Positions 24,596 through 37,268 of a stretch of 64,000 nt of DNA are shown here, one piece after another. The stretch is from Ptychodera flava. Its lineage: Eukaryota > Hemichordata > Enteropneusta > Ptychoderidae. Both the position numbers and the translations under genes were made by a program. Within the stretch, counting starts at the first letter, position 1. Each line of letters begins with the position of its first letter. The notes under the pieces were generated by a model. It had not been told where the DNA came from. It did no database searches and saw nothing but the letters and a program-made list of their open reading frames with translations. Where the stretch lies: assembly GCF_041260155.1 (NCBI RefSeq), contig NC_091928.1, positions 29,630,388-29,694,387 of the forward strand. The letters run 5' to 3'.

Positions 24596-26640
24596 TGGTA
24601 ACCGTAAATTCTTTTGGTTCCCCTGTACTTTTTACATTTTCTGATTTCAAGTTTTGGTAGGTATGAATTCAATGAAAAATGAATAACATTTTTAATGTCA
24701 TCCCGTTGTTCCAATGTTAGTAATAATTTAACAAAATATAGAAAAATTTGTCACATTTCATCACACAAAGTCATGCATTTCTTAGTTTCTATGGAATCAT
24801 ACAAGGAAAGTTGGCATTGTGACCATTACAAACACAACTGGGACATGTGACAAATGTGACCTTTGGACCTAAGCACAGGTGGAACCTACGCCACTATACA
24901 ATTTTAATAATCCTTTAGGAATTTGGTAGACATTTGAACAGTTTCTTAGTTTCTTCAAATTCCACAGTTGTATCTCATTTCTTGGATAATGGTAAGTAAA
25001 CTCCCTATCTTGTTTGAAATAATCTAATTAACACACATGTACTATGTGTAATCTGTGATATATCTGAAGTTTCCACACCTTGCAAGGTTAAACAATGGCG
25101 TCAAAGCATAGCGGCAAGTCTCAACACGTTAAACTTCCTTCTGACTACCAATGCTTGGTTTTTCTAGTCTTGTTAATACTCCCATTGTTGCTTGAAGGCC
25201 CCAATAAATGTTAGAAACGTGTACATTCAATGGATAATAAACAATACTATACTACTAGCTATAATTGGTAATAAAGCAAATCAGATGAAAATACATTTGT
25301 TGTAATCTAATGCCATGGGCATGATGGCATCTTTGTAATTTGCTTTGTGATAATGGTAAATGTGCGACTGCAAACATGAAGATCTTTGTAAAGCAATTTC
25401 ATTGCAACTCCTTCAGGATTTGATTTGACTAGTTTTGAACATAATTTTAGAAATCAAAGCCCACATTGGAGAACATTTAAAATAATTCTCTTGGATGGCG
25501 TGACAACTAATAGATCTTAAAACCTTCATAGTTGAAGTCGGTCAAACAAAGTTCATTGCATTCCATTAACCACAGTAATGCTGGCTGTTAAGTACTCATG
25601 ACACAATAAGGCAAGCGAGAAAAATAAACAAACTGTTCCTGAGATTTTTTGTAAACTATTTATATATTTTTACTATAGACTAAATTGGGAGTAAATTGGG
25701 AGTCTAGATTTTACAAACTGTCAACAATAATAGAGGCATTACATATATACAGCCGGTTTTGGAAAACCAAGAAATTATAAGCATTTCCACCTGCTCTCAG
25801 AAGAAAATGTAGAAATGTGCACGACAAAAATGACCTAAAAGTAAAACAATTGCATGAGTATGGTCCTTATGTCCTCACAGTCGGGTCATACACTGAAAAA
25901 ATTTAAGGCAAAATCCTCACTCAGGATTCTTCAAATATTGATGAAATATTGCAAGTATTGAGCGGCTCTTGCCATATAGCAACTTTTCTCAGCAAAAGTA
26001 TTGTTAGATAGCATTTGAAGTTACAATATAGGTTCTTCGGTATAATTTCTGCAAAATATTCGGCGATTATAGCTTTCATATCATCATAGATAACAACATT
26101 CTATTTTAGCAAAGTCTTAAATTCACATTCTGAGTTCTTGATGTAGATAAACATTAATTTTTAATCCGGCCATGGTCAACCGTCAATAAGCCTTAGTTAG
26201 TCTATGTAATATGGCAATGGCAACAACTGTGCACATCAAGTTGATTGGTTGCCCATCATGCACTGCACAATTTTGTGACCATGTAATGACCTATGCGAGG
26301 GGATAGGCAACAAAGCTGTCATGTTTGCTTTTTGATGCTTGCTTAGTGCTAAATAAACAATGAACATGTCAAACATTTTATGAGGTGTATAGGTGTTGGT
26401 AATTTTCATATTTCTTGATATTTTGGTTTAGGCCTAATTGTTTTGACAAAAAGGCCAGAAATTCAGCATTGTTTTAGTTTTCACAACGATGGCCACGATT
26501 AATTAGGAAGTGCTCGCTCAGAGAATATCTGGATCAGGGTGATAAGTAAACACTCTTCGTCATAGCATCTCTAGTTTTTAAATTTATTATAAGGCGACCA
26601 ACATTCCTCGCCGGCTGTTCAGTATAAACCATACACTTAT
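24596..26640. other. gene-free stretch
   Basis: No convincing exon or transposon end. The only recognised item is the short dispersed repeat at about 25690-25745, the inverse of the piece at 13134-13215. Confidence 0.4.
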
Positions 26641-26925
26641 TATTAATTTTTAGCTCCTCTGTCAGCTACGTAGAGCTATCAAACAGGTGGAGGTGGATGT
26701 GTGGCATCATCCATCCTCTGTCGTCTGTTGTCCAGCATCCGTAAACATTTTACATTCGAAGTTTCTTCTTCGGCCATCCCGATTTCTTTAATATTTGGTA
26801 CACAGTTCCCTAGAGATAACCTCATTTAGATTTGTTGAAATTGTGATGAAATACGCAAATTTGTATTTTAAGGCAATTTTTGTCATTTTTGGTCAAAACA
26901 TCTTTAAGGTAGAGACACACGTTTC
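26640..26925 (-). repeat. fragment of the AAATTGCC Helitron-like family, inverted
   Basis: It begins TTTTTAGCTCCTCTGTCAGC and, after ATCC/GTCC-rich DNA, contains the inverse of the family core (ATTTGTTGAAATTGTGATGA, CAAATTTGTATTTTAAGGCA, TTTTGGTCAAAACA). Copies in the other orientation end with AGCTAA (for example 48595), so the TTAGCT start fits the same terminus. Confidence 0.5.
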
Positions 26926-27243
26926 TAGATACTCATTTCGAATCAACTTTTTATCATAAATGTCACGTTTGGGACCCTACTTATTATGTAATTTCTGTTA
27001 GCTCTATATGAACATTTTGAAAAATGTGTTTTTCACAAAATTTACTGTGTGTATGTTTGGGGGTTCTTTGTGCACGGGTTTATTTTATTTTATTAATTTT
27101 GAATGTGATATTTCAAATAAAGATTTCGACTCCAAACCATCTGACTGCTTTCTTTATTACCTACAAGTCCTTATTTCCTCTCCAACCTTTGTACATACCA
27201 CTTTAAGTGTTCTGCAAACGTTGCCAACTTGCTAATCGGCTGT

Positions 27244-27460
27244 AAGCCTAGATCCTATTCGTCGTTTACGGCCTCAGTCCTCCGACCCCATTCCGTCTAG
27301 CCTCGAGGTCCACTTTTAGCTTTCTAGAATGTAAAACAGCTTGTTTGAAAGTGAATGGTCTCGAGGAGAGACAATGATGTCACTGTCGTCCCTTTGAAAG
27401 TCAATCAGTCAAAATGTTCCTCTCATGATTGGCCTATGATTAAATGGGTGTTGTCATTAA
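27244..27460 (-). mobile_element. single-arm copy of the 56.2-kb foldback element
   Basis: Matches in reverse orientation the right arm of the foldback at 56162-56545: CTAGCCTCGAGGTCCACT, GTGAATGGTCTC.AGGAGAGAC, CCCTTTGAAAGTCAATCAG, ATGTTCCTCTCATGATTGGC and AAATGGGTGTTG. Only one arm is present here. Confidence 0.65.
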
Positions 27461-27810
27461 TATTCATTACGCCATATTTTGGTACACGTTTTCTGGCTCT
27501 GTCAGACTTTATTAGATATCGAATCAAATGCATTATATTATCAGAGACGGGCACAATAATTTGTTTTCTTCACAAGATGCTTCGCTGAACCCTGCTGAAT
27601 GAAAGAGTTCCTGATTATGTTGTGTAAGGTTATGAGCTTTAGGCCTATGCGCTACCAAAATGATTGAGAAGTGGATATGTTAGAGCACACCCTCACCCCA
27701 AAAAGGCACTTCAGATGTCAATGATAAAGGAACGAGTCAAGTGTTGAATTTGTGACCTGGAATGACACTGAAGTGTTGGAAATTATAACTGTCAACAAAC
27801 GACAGTTCAA

Positions 27811-28440
27811 AGGTCTATCCTGAAAAGCTTTGTGGAAATGTGTCATAAGTTTCCCTCATTCAATATTTGCTTCATCATCGCCATTTTTTTCATTTTGTGA
27901 GTTATATTTATACATGTAAGGCTTATAGGCCTAATACTTGATCAGTTGAAGACTGATCAATTCATTAGAACCTAATTTTATGAGAATGACTTTCTGTCAT
28001 ATATTTTTGTTGGCATGTAGCCCTACTGTCATAAAAACTGATGGTAACAAATCTAAGCTTACATGTATACTCAGTAGGTAATCCAACCTACCAATTTTCC
28101 AACCCATCCCGAAACTTATAAGTTTTGCTTGAAATTCTACATAAAACTCACCATGAACCATATTAGTACAAAGATCTATCCTGGATTTCGTGGATATGCG
28201 TCAGAACTTTCCCCCATTCAATCTTTGCTTCATCATCTTATTTTTTTTTTGTGAGTTGTAATTTATACATTTAATCAGTTGAAAAGGATCAGTTCATTAT
28301 ATTTGTCGACATGTCCTTGGATTAAAACTGATGATAACAAAATCGATCCCAGTGGGTGATCCAACCTACCCATTTTCCAAACTACTTATCCTGAAACTTC
28401 ATTCGTTTTACAGGTTTTAATTCTACATAAAACTTACCGT
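27811..28440 (+). repeat. tandem duplication of a unit of about 350 bp
   Basis: Copy 1 starts near 27811 (AGGTCTATCCTGAAAAGC) and copy 2 near 28171 (AGATCTATCCTGGATTTC). Both continue through CATTCAAT.TTTGCTTCATCATC, TGATCCAACCTACC-type and AATTCTACATAAAACT words in the same order. Diverged and non-coding. Confidence 0.6.
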
Positions 28441-28701
28441 ATTTGTGAGATTTATGCATTAAAAAGTGAGACTGTATATTTTAGTTTTCCGAGATATCCT
28501 GATATACATAAAGTCAGCTGAAAATAGAGGCAATAAACCGATGAATGAATTTTATCGAACATGTTAGGCTACCTCTCATAAGCGTCCTGTTGCATGTTTC
28601 CACAATTGAGATAAAAGCCGGGATCAAAGTGCCAGTAAAGTGTTGAATCTCAACTATTTTGGAACATTTTTGAATAGAAACATGCAATTACCACCATCAA
28701 C

Positions 28702-29590
28702 GTTTTGTTATTTCATTCTCCAACAAGCGTATTCCAGTTCATTCCAATTATAAGCTTTATAAGCAATCAATCACACGTGGTGATGTCATCAAGGATCTTG
28801 GTGTTTATTTCTCCAAAAATCTAAGCTTTGTACATCACATCAATTGCACAATCAAAAGAGCACATCAATTGGTCGGTTTTATTAAACGGACTTGCTGCGA
28901 CTTCACTAATACCACTGCCATCAAAAGTATTTACATTGCACTTGTTAGGAGTATCCTTGAGTATTGTTCAGTAGTGTGGTCTCCACACCAGAAGTCGTAC
29001 ATTGACAAAATTGAACGAGTTCAGAAGAAATTTATTAATTTCTTTGTTTTAAGGAGGGTGTGGAGTACAATGTTGATAATTATTTTACATTATGTTCTTA
29101 TTTTAAACTTTCGCCTCTTTTTTATTCGTCGTCAAGTTTTAGATCTTTGTTTTATTCACAAGTGTGTCAATTTTATTACCGATTGTCCGGATATTAATAG
29201 CTCCTTCACTTCTTTGTGCCCCCAAGGCGTCTCAGGTCTTCTGACCTTTTCCGGATTCCAACTCACCGCGTTAACCTGTCTAATATTGTTTTTTCGTCTC
29301 GGGCAATGTCACTTTTAAATAGTGTCTATCGTTTTGATATTGATTTGTTTACCAGTCTTAGTACTTTTAAAACACAAGTGTCATCTGTTTTATTATCTCT
29401 TGCTGATAGTCATTTTACTGTCGAGAGTTTTTGATGTTTGTCAGTCTCTGTTGTTATTTGTTTAGTGCCTTTTTTAAAATTAGTTTCTGCATGTTGTAAT
29501 TTGTCTTTCTCATGTTTTAATTTTTCTCTGTTTGCATCCAGTTATTGGGCTATGCCTGTTGGATGTCAGAATGAATAAATAAATAAATAA
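28702..29590 (+). mobile_element. LINE 3' end: Jockey/CR1-like reverse transcriptase C terminus with (AATA)n tail
   Basis: The frame from about 28702 reads KDLGVYFSKNLSFVHHIN, then TAIKSIYIALVRSILEYC and VVWSPHQKSYIDKIERVQKK, the standard thumb and post-RT region of Jockey/CR1-type LINEs. The frame is broken further on. The insertion ends in ATGAATAAATAAATAAATAA (about 29570-29590), a 3' terminal short repeat typical of these LINEs. The 5' part, including the RT catalytic motif, is missing. Confidence 0.85.
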
Positions 29591-29925
29591 CGTCATCGTT
29601 CGAAAGCGGTTTGGCAGATATGGATGCAAATTATCGGACAGGGCCTCACACTCTCAGCCTTCGATAGACTTTTTAGCCAGGCAACACGGGCGCTGCGAGC
29701 ACCTCTGACTATGGGCCGGGTGGTCTATGCTGACTTCCTTCACCTCCAGTGGGGACAAATATGGCCATGGTACAATGCAATGCTTTACTATAAGCACAGT
29801 GTGTGAACTAAATCAGGATGCAAGTTTGATGGATCGTATATCAAAGCTATAAAAAACGATATCGGCCGACCATTCTCAGTACTCAGCTCATTGACAACGA
29901 AAGATGTCCATCAAATGTTATCGGG

Positions 29926-30117
29926 ACCACAGGTACGCATGGGTGCAGCGTTGCTTCAAGTTGGATAGTCGATCGAAGGCCCTGGAACGAATTTGAGGCT
30001 GCGTCGAAGGCCGAACCTCGGGACTGACTGGTGTAAAGCATTACCGAGGTTCGGCCTTCGGCCTCACACTTTCGACCGACTATCCAAGCAACCGTGACGC
30101 TGTACGCACCTGTGATC
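29926..30117. mobile_element. foldback element of about 190 bp
   Basis: Outer arms (ACCACAGGTACGCATGGGTG and the complement near 30100) and inner arms (GGCCGAACCTCGG / CCGAGGTTCGGCC) make an almost continuous hairpin: GTTGGATAGTCGATCGAA pairs with TTCGACCGACTATCCAA. GC-rich against AT-rich flanks; non-coding. Confidence 0.65.
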
Positions 30118-32140
30118 GATATATGTTCACTTGACTACTAGAAACGCGTACATATGCACGCGTACTGTACATGACCAGTCAGCAAGAGTTAGAAAATATC
30201 TTTGTGAAAAATGCAAAGATATAATCGTCATTGGATAATAATACATTTTGTGTCAGAATTTTAAAACTTCAGTAGTCGTATGAAAGCCGACACGCGACGG
30301 TAGAATTACGTATGTATCCCCGCCCCACCACGGCCCAAGCTCCGCTGCCCCACTGAACACCTTACCTCAGCAGGTCACTGGGTCATAGTAAACTTGTGAT
30401 GTTTGGCGCGCAGAATACGAAAACTTCCCGCTTGTCCGTCTGCAAATTTATACATTTCCGCGCGTAAACTCTGTTGAGAGTTCAATGACACCTATGGTTA
30501 ACACGCCAGGGAAGCGCACACCGATGTACACGTAACAAGTCAAATTTTATACTTTTCGTCGTTAGGCGCAGGTAATTCTGCATTCAAACTGCGAAATAAT
30601 AATAAACGTACAAATTTGTAATATACCGTAGAGGTTAAATCAATCAGGATGTGCCAATTCTAAGCCATTTATTTGTTTTTCTTCATCATCATAAAACCAT
30701 AGGGTAAGCGACGGGGGCCGGGGGTCACGTATCAATAGCGTTCGAAAATGGTGTCAGGCAGTAAATGGAAGAGCGTCACTCACGCGCTCGACGGACAGAG
30801 TAAAAATACAGACAAGTGCAATTTCTGCCGAAATCGAAGAAATGAGCGCATGAAAATATACTTAATTTAATAACATACAAATAAGGGGTTACCGACTCCA
30901 ATTTTGTTTTGCAAAAATCGCTTTAAACCATTTACCACCGGAACCTCCAACGGGGTGCCGACGCCTGAGGGAATAATAAACTTTCATCTCTCTCGCGAGA
31001 CTGAAACGGGAGTTTAAAGAATCGCATTTTAGTCAAATTTCGGGATTTTTATCACACAATTTGTATATCACCATATTCCTGAAATCGTAGAGAACCATAT
31101 CACAATGTTCCTGAAATCGTAGAGAACCTGGAGACCCAAAATCACGCCGTTCTTCGACCTATAGCGCGAGAACGGGGCAAAATAAGAAAGGAGATTACAA
31201 TCGTGCACCGGGAAAAGATTTTACTATATAGGAGTAATTAATAAGTTGGGATTGTTGGAAGTTTTTGAATGTCAGAATGGTATTTACCGACATTCGCAGA
31301 AAAAGACTATTTTTCGGCCCAAATTTCGTCCGGAGCGGGAACAACTTTGAATGTCGACGGACTTTGTCGGTATCGACTCACATGCAAAATATTAACAGAA
31401 GTGGAGGTAGTTTTGGGGTTTTCGGTCATTATAAGTTAGGACAGGGAACACGTTTGAATGTCGGACTTTATCAGGTATGGACCAGACAGTTTACAATGCT
31501 ACTGGTAAAAGACGTAACAGTTCTGAATGTCAGATTTCATTAAAATTAATACAAATGTAAGTAGATTGTCGCCCGGTCGACTGTCAAATTGTAAGACATT
31601 GCAATTTTTAAATATAAACGACACTGTAGGCCCCTAACCTGTAGTGATATACTGTGACGTAATATTTATAATGTTCAGAGTTTGAGAATACTGTGCGGAC
31701 TTTACTGAGTTTGACCCACCGTCCGAACTGATGAGGTCCTTGCAGAAAAAAATTCACATCCTACGTGTCGTGTACCACGTTACCGTAGCATGACCCCAAG
31801 TTCAACAGTCTTATAGTGTAGTTTTGGTTGTCCATGACTTTATTTGCTTTCTTTTTTCGACCTCGCTAGCTTGGCAGCCATGACATGAACAATAGACAGT
31901 CGAGAAACGCGTCTGTCTATGATGTAACACACCGTAAAATAAGAGCATGCGCACTTCATTAAATTGAAAAATTGACATAATTGTTGACGTTGCAATGTAC
32001 AATATTTATTTCATAACATCAGGCCACAGGCCCATAGTGAAAAAGAAATAAATCAGTTTTCGCTTACAGAGAGAGAGTCTGCTCTTTTCTTCATGGCAAA
32101 ATAAATAAATGATGCTAAAATATTAAGTTGTGTTACATTA
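30118..32140. other. gene-free stretch
   Basis: No protein-like frame. A short direct duplication (CCTGAAATCGTAGAGAACC, about 31079-31126) and repeated GAATGTC words (31265-31540) are the only structure seen. Confidence 0.35.
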
Positions 32141-32149
32141 CTTGTACTC

Positions 32150-34060
32150 AAGAGTGACGTAAAATTGTCAAATTAAGGGTTAATACAAAACCAGTGAGGC
32201 AACATTTCTTTTCGGAGGTCTTTATAAATTTGGCATATACAAAGAAAATGATATTCATCCTCACGCAGAGATTATTAGTTTTCAAACAGAGTTTACAATA
32301 TCTTTCATTTACAGGAGTGTTTTCATGGCGTCCTTTCTCGATTTCAAGAACATGTGATGAACATCGGAATCTTGAAAGCGCAAATCTAAATTTAGAAATG
32401 TGTACACTGCTCAAATATTTCTCTGGTTCAAGTATTGTCTTAAAGGTGCAGTAACTACGTAACCTAGGAGACGATTCTACATCCTGGTGCCAGTTTTGCC
32501 CAGCACAATCTTTCAGTCTCTGGGTAAATTCAGATAAAAACAAGTTAATAGACCATGTTCCGAACCGCGCGAGACATTCCGAGATATCGCGAGAATATGT
32601 GGTTCGCAGTGGACGTGTTCTCGCAACACAGGACAAACTGCGTAAACAGGACAAGTCGCTAATTACGTTAAACACTGCATAAAATATATGAAGTTGCAAT
32701 CTTTGCTCAGTTCTGCGCTTTTTCTAGTTCCATACAAAATTTGACCTGTATTACTAAGCTGGAAATCTGTGTCTACGGGCATGTATTAAAGTCTTGCGAG
32801 ATCTCGCAATAAGCGGAACATCGTCTATTGAACCCACACCTTGATTTAGCCATACATGGCCAAATCCAAAGCGGTAAAGTAAGGTTTTGACATTATAGAC
32901 CCAATTAATAGATTTTATCGCTCGTTCTTCAGATAACCTACTTAACATAATATAGCACCTGTATGGATATCTATGAGAATCCATCTGTAAAATTTTCAAC
33001 CAATAAGTTACACACCTTTTAAAATACATGACATAGAGGGGAAAACGGCCACACTCACCAATTGCAGCAAGATCATTCGTTTTCCCCACTGACATTTAAA
33101 AGAAACTTACAAAACTGATAGTGAACTTGCTCAACCAGGGGAGAATAGTCGTAGCCCCATAGTTCACTACCATACAATAAGACCGGATAAGTATCAAAAA
33201 GTTTAAAAGAATCGTGCAGTGACAGTCAACCTAATTTTCTTAATACAGATTTCAATTGAAACATGGCTTTTCGACCTTGTGGAGCTTGATTTTTCTCGGT
33301 TGGACTCCAAGTAAGTCTGGAAGAGAAAATTAAACCCAAATATTTGTACTGTGGCACGACTTTAATCGGTCTTTTGTCCAAAAACCACTTTTCATAATTC
33401 TTAAGAGGACCTCCTCTACGGAAAACAATAATTTGGGTTTTATCTAAGTTGACACTTAGTCCCGAGTGTGAACAGAATAAATTTAACTGATTAATTTGTC
33501 TCTGAGTGTGAATTGGTAAATCAGATCCTTCTGCTATGTCATCAGCATACATCAAAATATTCAGGTACGGTTTTGCGCTTCTTCGTCAACATAAACACCT
33601 TCACAACCAATTTTACGAGTATATGACACAAGATCATTAATAAACAAGGAAAGAGAACAGGCTTAACATACATCCTTGCCGTGTTCCGATTGTACATTCA
33701 GAATAATCAGTACCGGCAGGAGTACTTACACAAGATTGCAAGTTTTTATACATTGATCTGAGAACAGAAAGAAAATTGCCGTGAATACCATAACTGATAA
33801 GTTTATCCCACAACAAAGTATGATGAACAGAGTCAAAGGCTTTTGAAAAATCTATGAAAATACAATAAAATCTACCCTTTCGTAATGTGTTGACGTTGCT
33901 TCTCTATCCTGACTAATCCATGCACAGTTAAGACAATCAAACATAACAGTACGCGTAGGACACAAAAATTGATAATATCGTAAGTATTTCCGAATACAAT
34001 GTTGTATCGACATGTTCACCCATGTAAAGGTCATATGGCAGGGACGCAAATTTTGAAATA
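32150..34060 (-). mobile_element. LINE fragment with reverse transcriptase core and C-terminal region
   Basis: Minus-strand frames in order give CIFIDFSKAFDSVHH (RT motif A), a GTRQGC block, LMYADDIA (catalytic YADD), VVPQYKYLGLIFSSRLTW, then the post-RT segments GECGRFPLYVMYFKRCVTYW, YGFG-type words and FRCSSHVLEIEKGRHENTP..ERYCKLC. The order matches a non-LTR retrotransposon; the clade was not assigned. Several frame changes show that it is dead. The 5' end (endonuclease) is absent. It lies just upstream of locus 2 in opposite orientation. Confidence 0.88.
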
Positions 34061-34140
34061 AAACATAAATCTCTTCAAAAATGTCTTTAACGTGAGTCTC
34101 CTACTTAAAATTCTCCTTCTTCAGACAGGTTCAATATTTG

Positions 34141-34470
34141 GGATATAGATCCCTAGGGATGACCCCTTTTCAGATTTGTTAAAATTGTACAGAAATATGC
34201 AAATTTGTATTAAAAGCAATTTTTGTAATTTTTGGTCAAAACATTTATTTCTCAAAATTCGTCTGATAGCTTTGATATGTGCTAGATATGTTCTAAGGGA
34301 TGATCTTAATGTGATTTGTTCAAATCATGATGAAATCTTTAATTGTGAATTTTTGCAGCTATTTTTGCAATTTAATTGGTCAGGCAATCCTGAAATGAAC
34401 TGTCAAAAATTTCCACCTTCTTCATCAACACACATGTCACAAATAGTTGATATTCTCTACATAGCGCAGT
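34141..34470. repeat. AAATTGCC family fragment plus inverted block B
   Basis: 34141-34360 contains family words (ATCCCTAGGGATGACC, AAATATGCAAATTTGTATTA, TTTTTGGTCAAAACAT). 34365-34470 is the inverse of block B (CTGAAATGAACTGTCAAA, CACCTTCTTCATCAACACAC, TTCTCTACATAGCGCAG). Confidence 0.6.
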
Positions 34471-35572
34471 GAGGCTGAATCTGCTTTACTTTTGAGTATC
34501 TGAATGTTATTGGTGGTGATTAAAATGTTCTAACCCAGGTTGCATTTCTCAATGAGAGAATTTATGTCAGAATTTCCTAAAGACTACCAATAGATTTCTT
34601 TAAACTTTTTAAGTGCTGTCTGCTGCATTTGATAGTGTCATCTGTTACAACTAATTATTCTGGTAATGCATTAAGTTGGATTTAATCTTCTCTTTATGAT
34701 TGTCTACACTGCAAGCAATACTAGCTGTGATTGTCAATACTATTTGCTATGCAGATTACTTTCATTTGTGCAATTTTTTCAATCAAGAAAATTACAACAA
34801 TAAAATTAGAAATCTTGAATCACCAAACATCACGTAAAAACCAGGAGAATGGAGAAATAGCCACAGGACACTTAGGATGAAAGACTTACCCCTGTACATA
34901 TCAACATAGAAAAAGAGACATTAGGCGGCAAGCATAACCCACAGCGCAAGCAAGAGACTCCTCAGAAGACGTCCTGGAGGTTGCAAAAAAGAACAGATGA
35001 TGAACAAAGGCAAAAAACAACAAAGAGGACTTCGCTGACACAAAGTAACCCGTTTTTTCCAAACGCAGAAACTTTGAAGACGACAGATTCTCTGACACAC
35101 GCTGTTCGGCATAGAAAGAAACAGATTTTGTTAGGGCCATGATATCATGTTTCAGAAATAGAAGGCCCTATTCAAGGGAAGGTTCTATATAAGATTGTTA
35201 ATTCTACATTAATTATTGATTTTAGTCTGTCACAGGAGGAAATATAGGTTAGAAACAGCTTGTGATGAGATCAAAGTCGTCCAGTAGACATTATTTTAAA
35301 GTGTGATCCTCTTCTTTACTTTAACAGAGTTCAGGTGTACAAACAGCAACGGGAATTAACCACCATTCACAATGAAGAACACATTCAATAATCTGATTGG
35401 AAAGTGCAGAGCCATCAATTGTCATTTCAGTTACGATTATTGATTCACCAAATTCTCACTTATAGTCAATGCCTGCTTCAGTCAGTGGGCAGAATATTAT
35501 GTGACATACAGATCTCAAGTTTCTGATATCAACTTCATATATGATTCATGGAAATGATAACTGTTGCAACTG
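34471..35572. other. no gene recognised; region upstream of locus 2
   Basis: No repeat or exon was identified with confidence. An upstream non-coding or short coding exon of the 35.6-kb gene could be here, for example after the acceptor-like TTTAACAG near 35330, but nothing decides it. Confidence 0.3.
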
Positions 35573-37268
35573 ATGGAAGGACTTTCCGCAGTGTTGGTTG
35601 TATCAACATCATGGAAACCAAGTTCAAAAGGTTCAACAACTTGGGAGCTAATCACTGATTTCTGTGAAAATACATTCGCGAAGCAGCCTATGAACCTTCT
35701 CAACTTTATTGCACTGTCCTTGATGATGAAGTGAGTGAGGAGCTGAGAGAAAATGCTACCAAGTATGGTGTTACTTTGATTTCGGCAACTAGACCAGAAT
35801 GGTCTTACCGTGTTGAAGATCCCCCTGCATTCAACTGGCTTCTCAATCATCAAAACTATTATCCAGGACTAGGGAAGTTAGACAATGTTGGTCATGTTGT
35901 GGGATTGCATGGAAAGACAAGCATCGCTGCATCCGCAATACATGAAAGTCTCTTCCCTCAAGCAAAACTTCATCTTTTGGATTTAAACCTGGAGCAGTAT
36001 TTGTTGCTGATGCCTGGAATAAAGATGAGTTAGGTCTTACAGCATTTCACAGAATCCTTGTCCAAGATTTCTGTGCAAGGAAAGCCAAGGCAGGAGAATC
36101 TTTGAAAGCCTACTCTACTGTACTTGAAGTCAAAGTCAGTGATGATCAGAAGACAGATGCTGAGAGCTGTTGTGTTACCTTGATTCCAGCACAATATCAG
36201 AATGGGCTGATCCAAAAGACAAACTCCCAGCGTTGAAGTGGTTGCAATATCATGAAATTCACTACCCTGAGCTGAGAGAACTAGAAAATATCCAGTATGT
36301 TGTTGGATATGCGCCAAAGACAGGACATGCAGCAATACGCATTCATAAAACATTGTTCCCAACATCAAAACTGGTACTCATCAATCATGTTCATCCTCAT
36401 AGTAACTGCCTGCAAGCAGAGGAATATGGTTTGTCAGACTTGAAGATGAGATGTTGCGAATGGCAAGTGCAGCTGACCTGATATTTTCAATTGGCCCAAA
36501 GATCCATCAGTATTTCAAGAATCATTACAGGGTAGAGGTTGCGGGTAAAGACTTGTCAGAAATTCCACATGAAGAAATTCTGCCAATGCCAAATACTGAT
36601 TTTCGGACTAAAAAGCCCAGTAAGCTCACGGATCTCACACAACACAATGTACTGACATACGGCCAGATAGATAGACACGAAGATATCATAAAGTGCAAGT
36701 CAATAGCAACTGCTATTAGTACAGCGGCTAAGGATATTAAAACATGCAATGTAACCTTCCTGAATGGAGGATACAGGTTGGACATCAACATGTTTTGAAG
36801 CCTGGTAAGGACCTCTTTGCTGACAAGAAAAAAACAAGTCAGGTACTGCCAACATTGTGTACAGGGTGCTCAGCTAAATCATTATTGAAATCACTGCAAC
36901 AAGCCCATCTTTGTATACCTACACAATTTTACAGGAATTATAGTTTTCATGGTTTAGAGGCAATGGTATTTGGGCTACCAACCTTCCTTCACGACAACTC
37001 AGACGTAGCATATTTCATCAAAAAATACTTTGCCATTTATGGAGATACATGGATTGTGGAGAACCCTGAGAAGAACCTAGCAAAGAAAATTCTTCAACAT
37101 CTAGCAAACACACCATTGGCATTTCAGAAAGCAAAGGCACTGAAAGAGCAAATGTGTACAAGTGATGTTATATCAGCAAGTTATGCTACATTCGCATCTC
37201 TCTTAAAAAGTGAGAAACGAACCGAAGATGTAACCAAAGACATGGCACGATTGAAAAAAGATGAGAAG
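35573..37268 (+). pseudogene. GT-B glycosyltransferase-like exon with duplicated N-terminal half and broken frames
   Basis: The ATG at 35573 opens [15 protein letters not shown]. The first Rossmann-like half runs to about 35990 ([60 protein letters not shown]). A second copy from about 36003 repeats the order ([71 protein letters not shown]) and continues through [24 protein letters not shown] and [16 protein letters not shown]. The C-terminal half has [19 protein letters not shown], the EAxxxGxP signature of GT-B family 1 enzymes. The frame changes about five times (near 35660, 36000, 36160, 36440 and 36770), several at short homopolymers. So this is a decaying gene or local indel errors. 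It ends at AAG/GTATAT. Donor and acceptor of any reaction are unknown. Confidence 0.7.

Noticed and set aside
31715-31755. Hammerhead-ribozyme-like CTGATGAG followed by GAAAA
   Set aside because: No complementary stem II between the core boxes and no clear stem I or III. A partial consensus match only.
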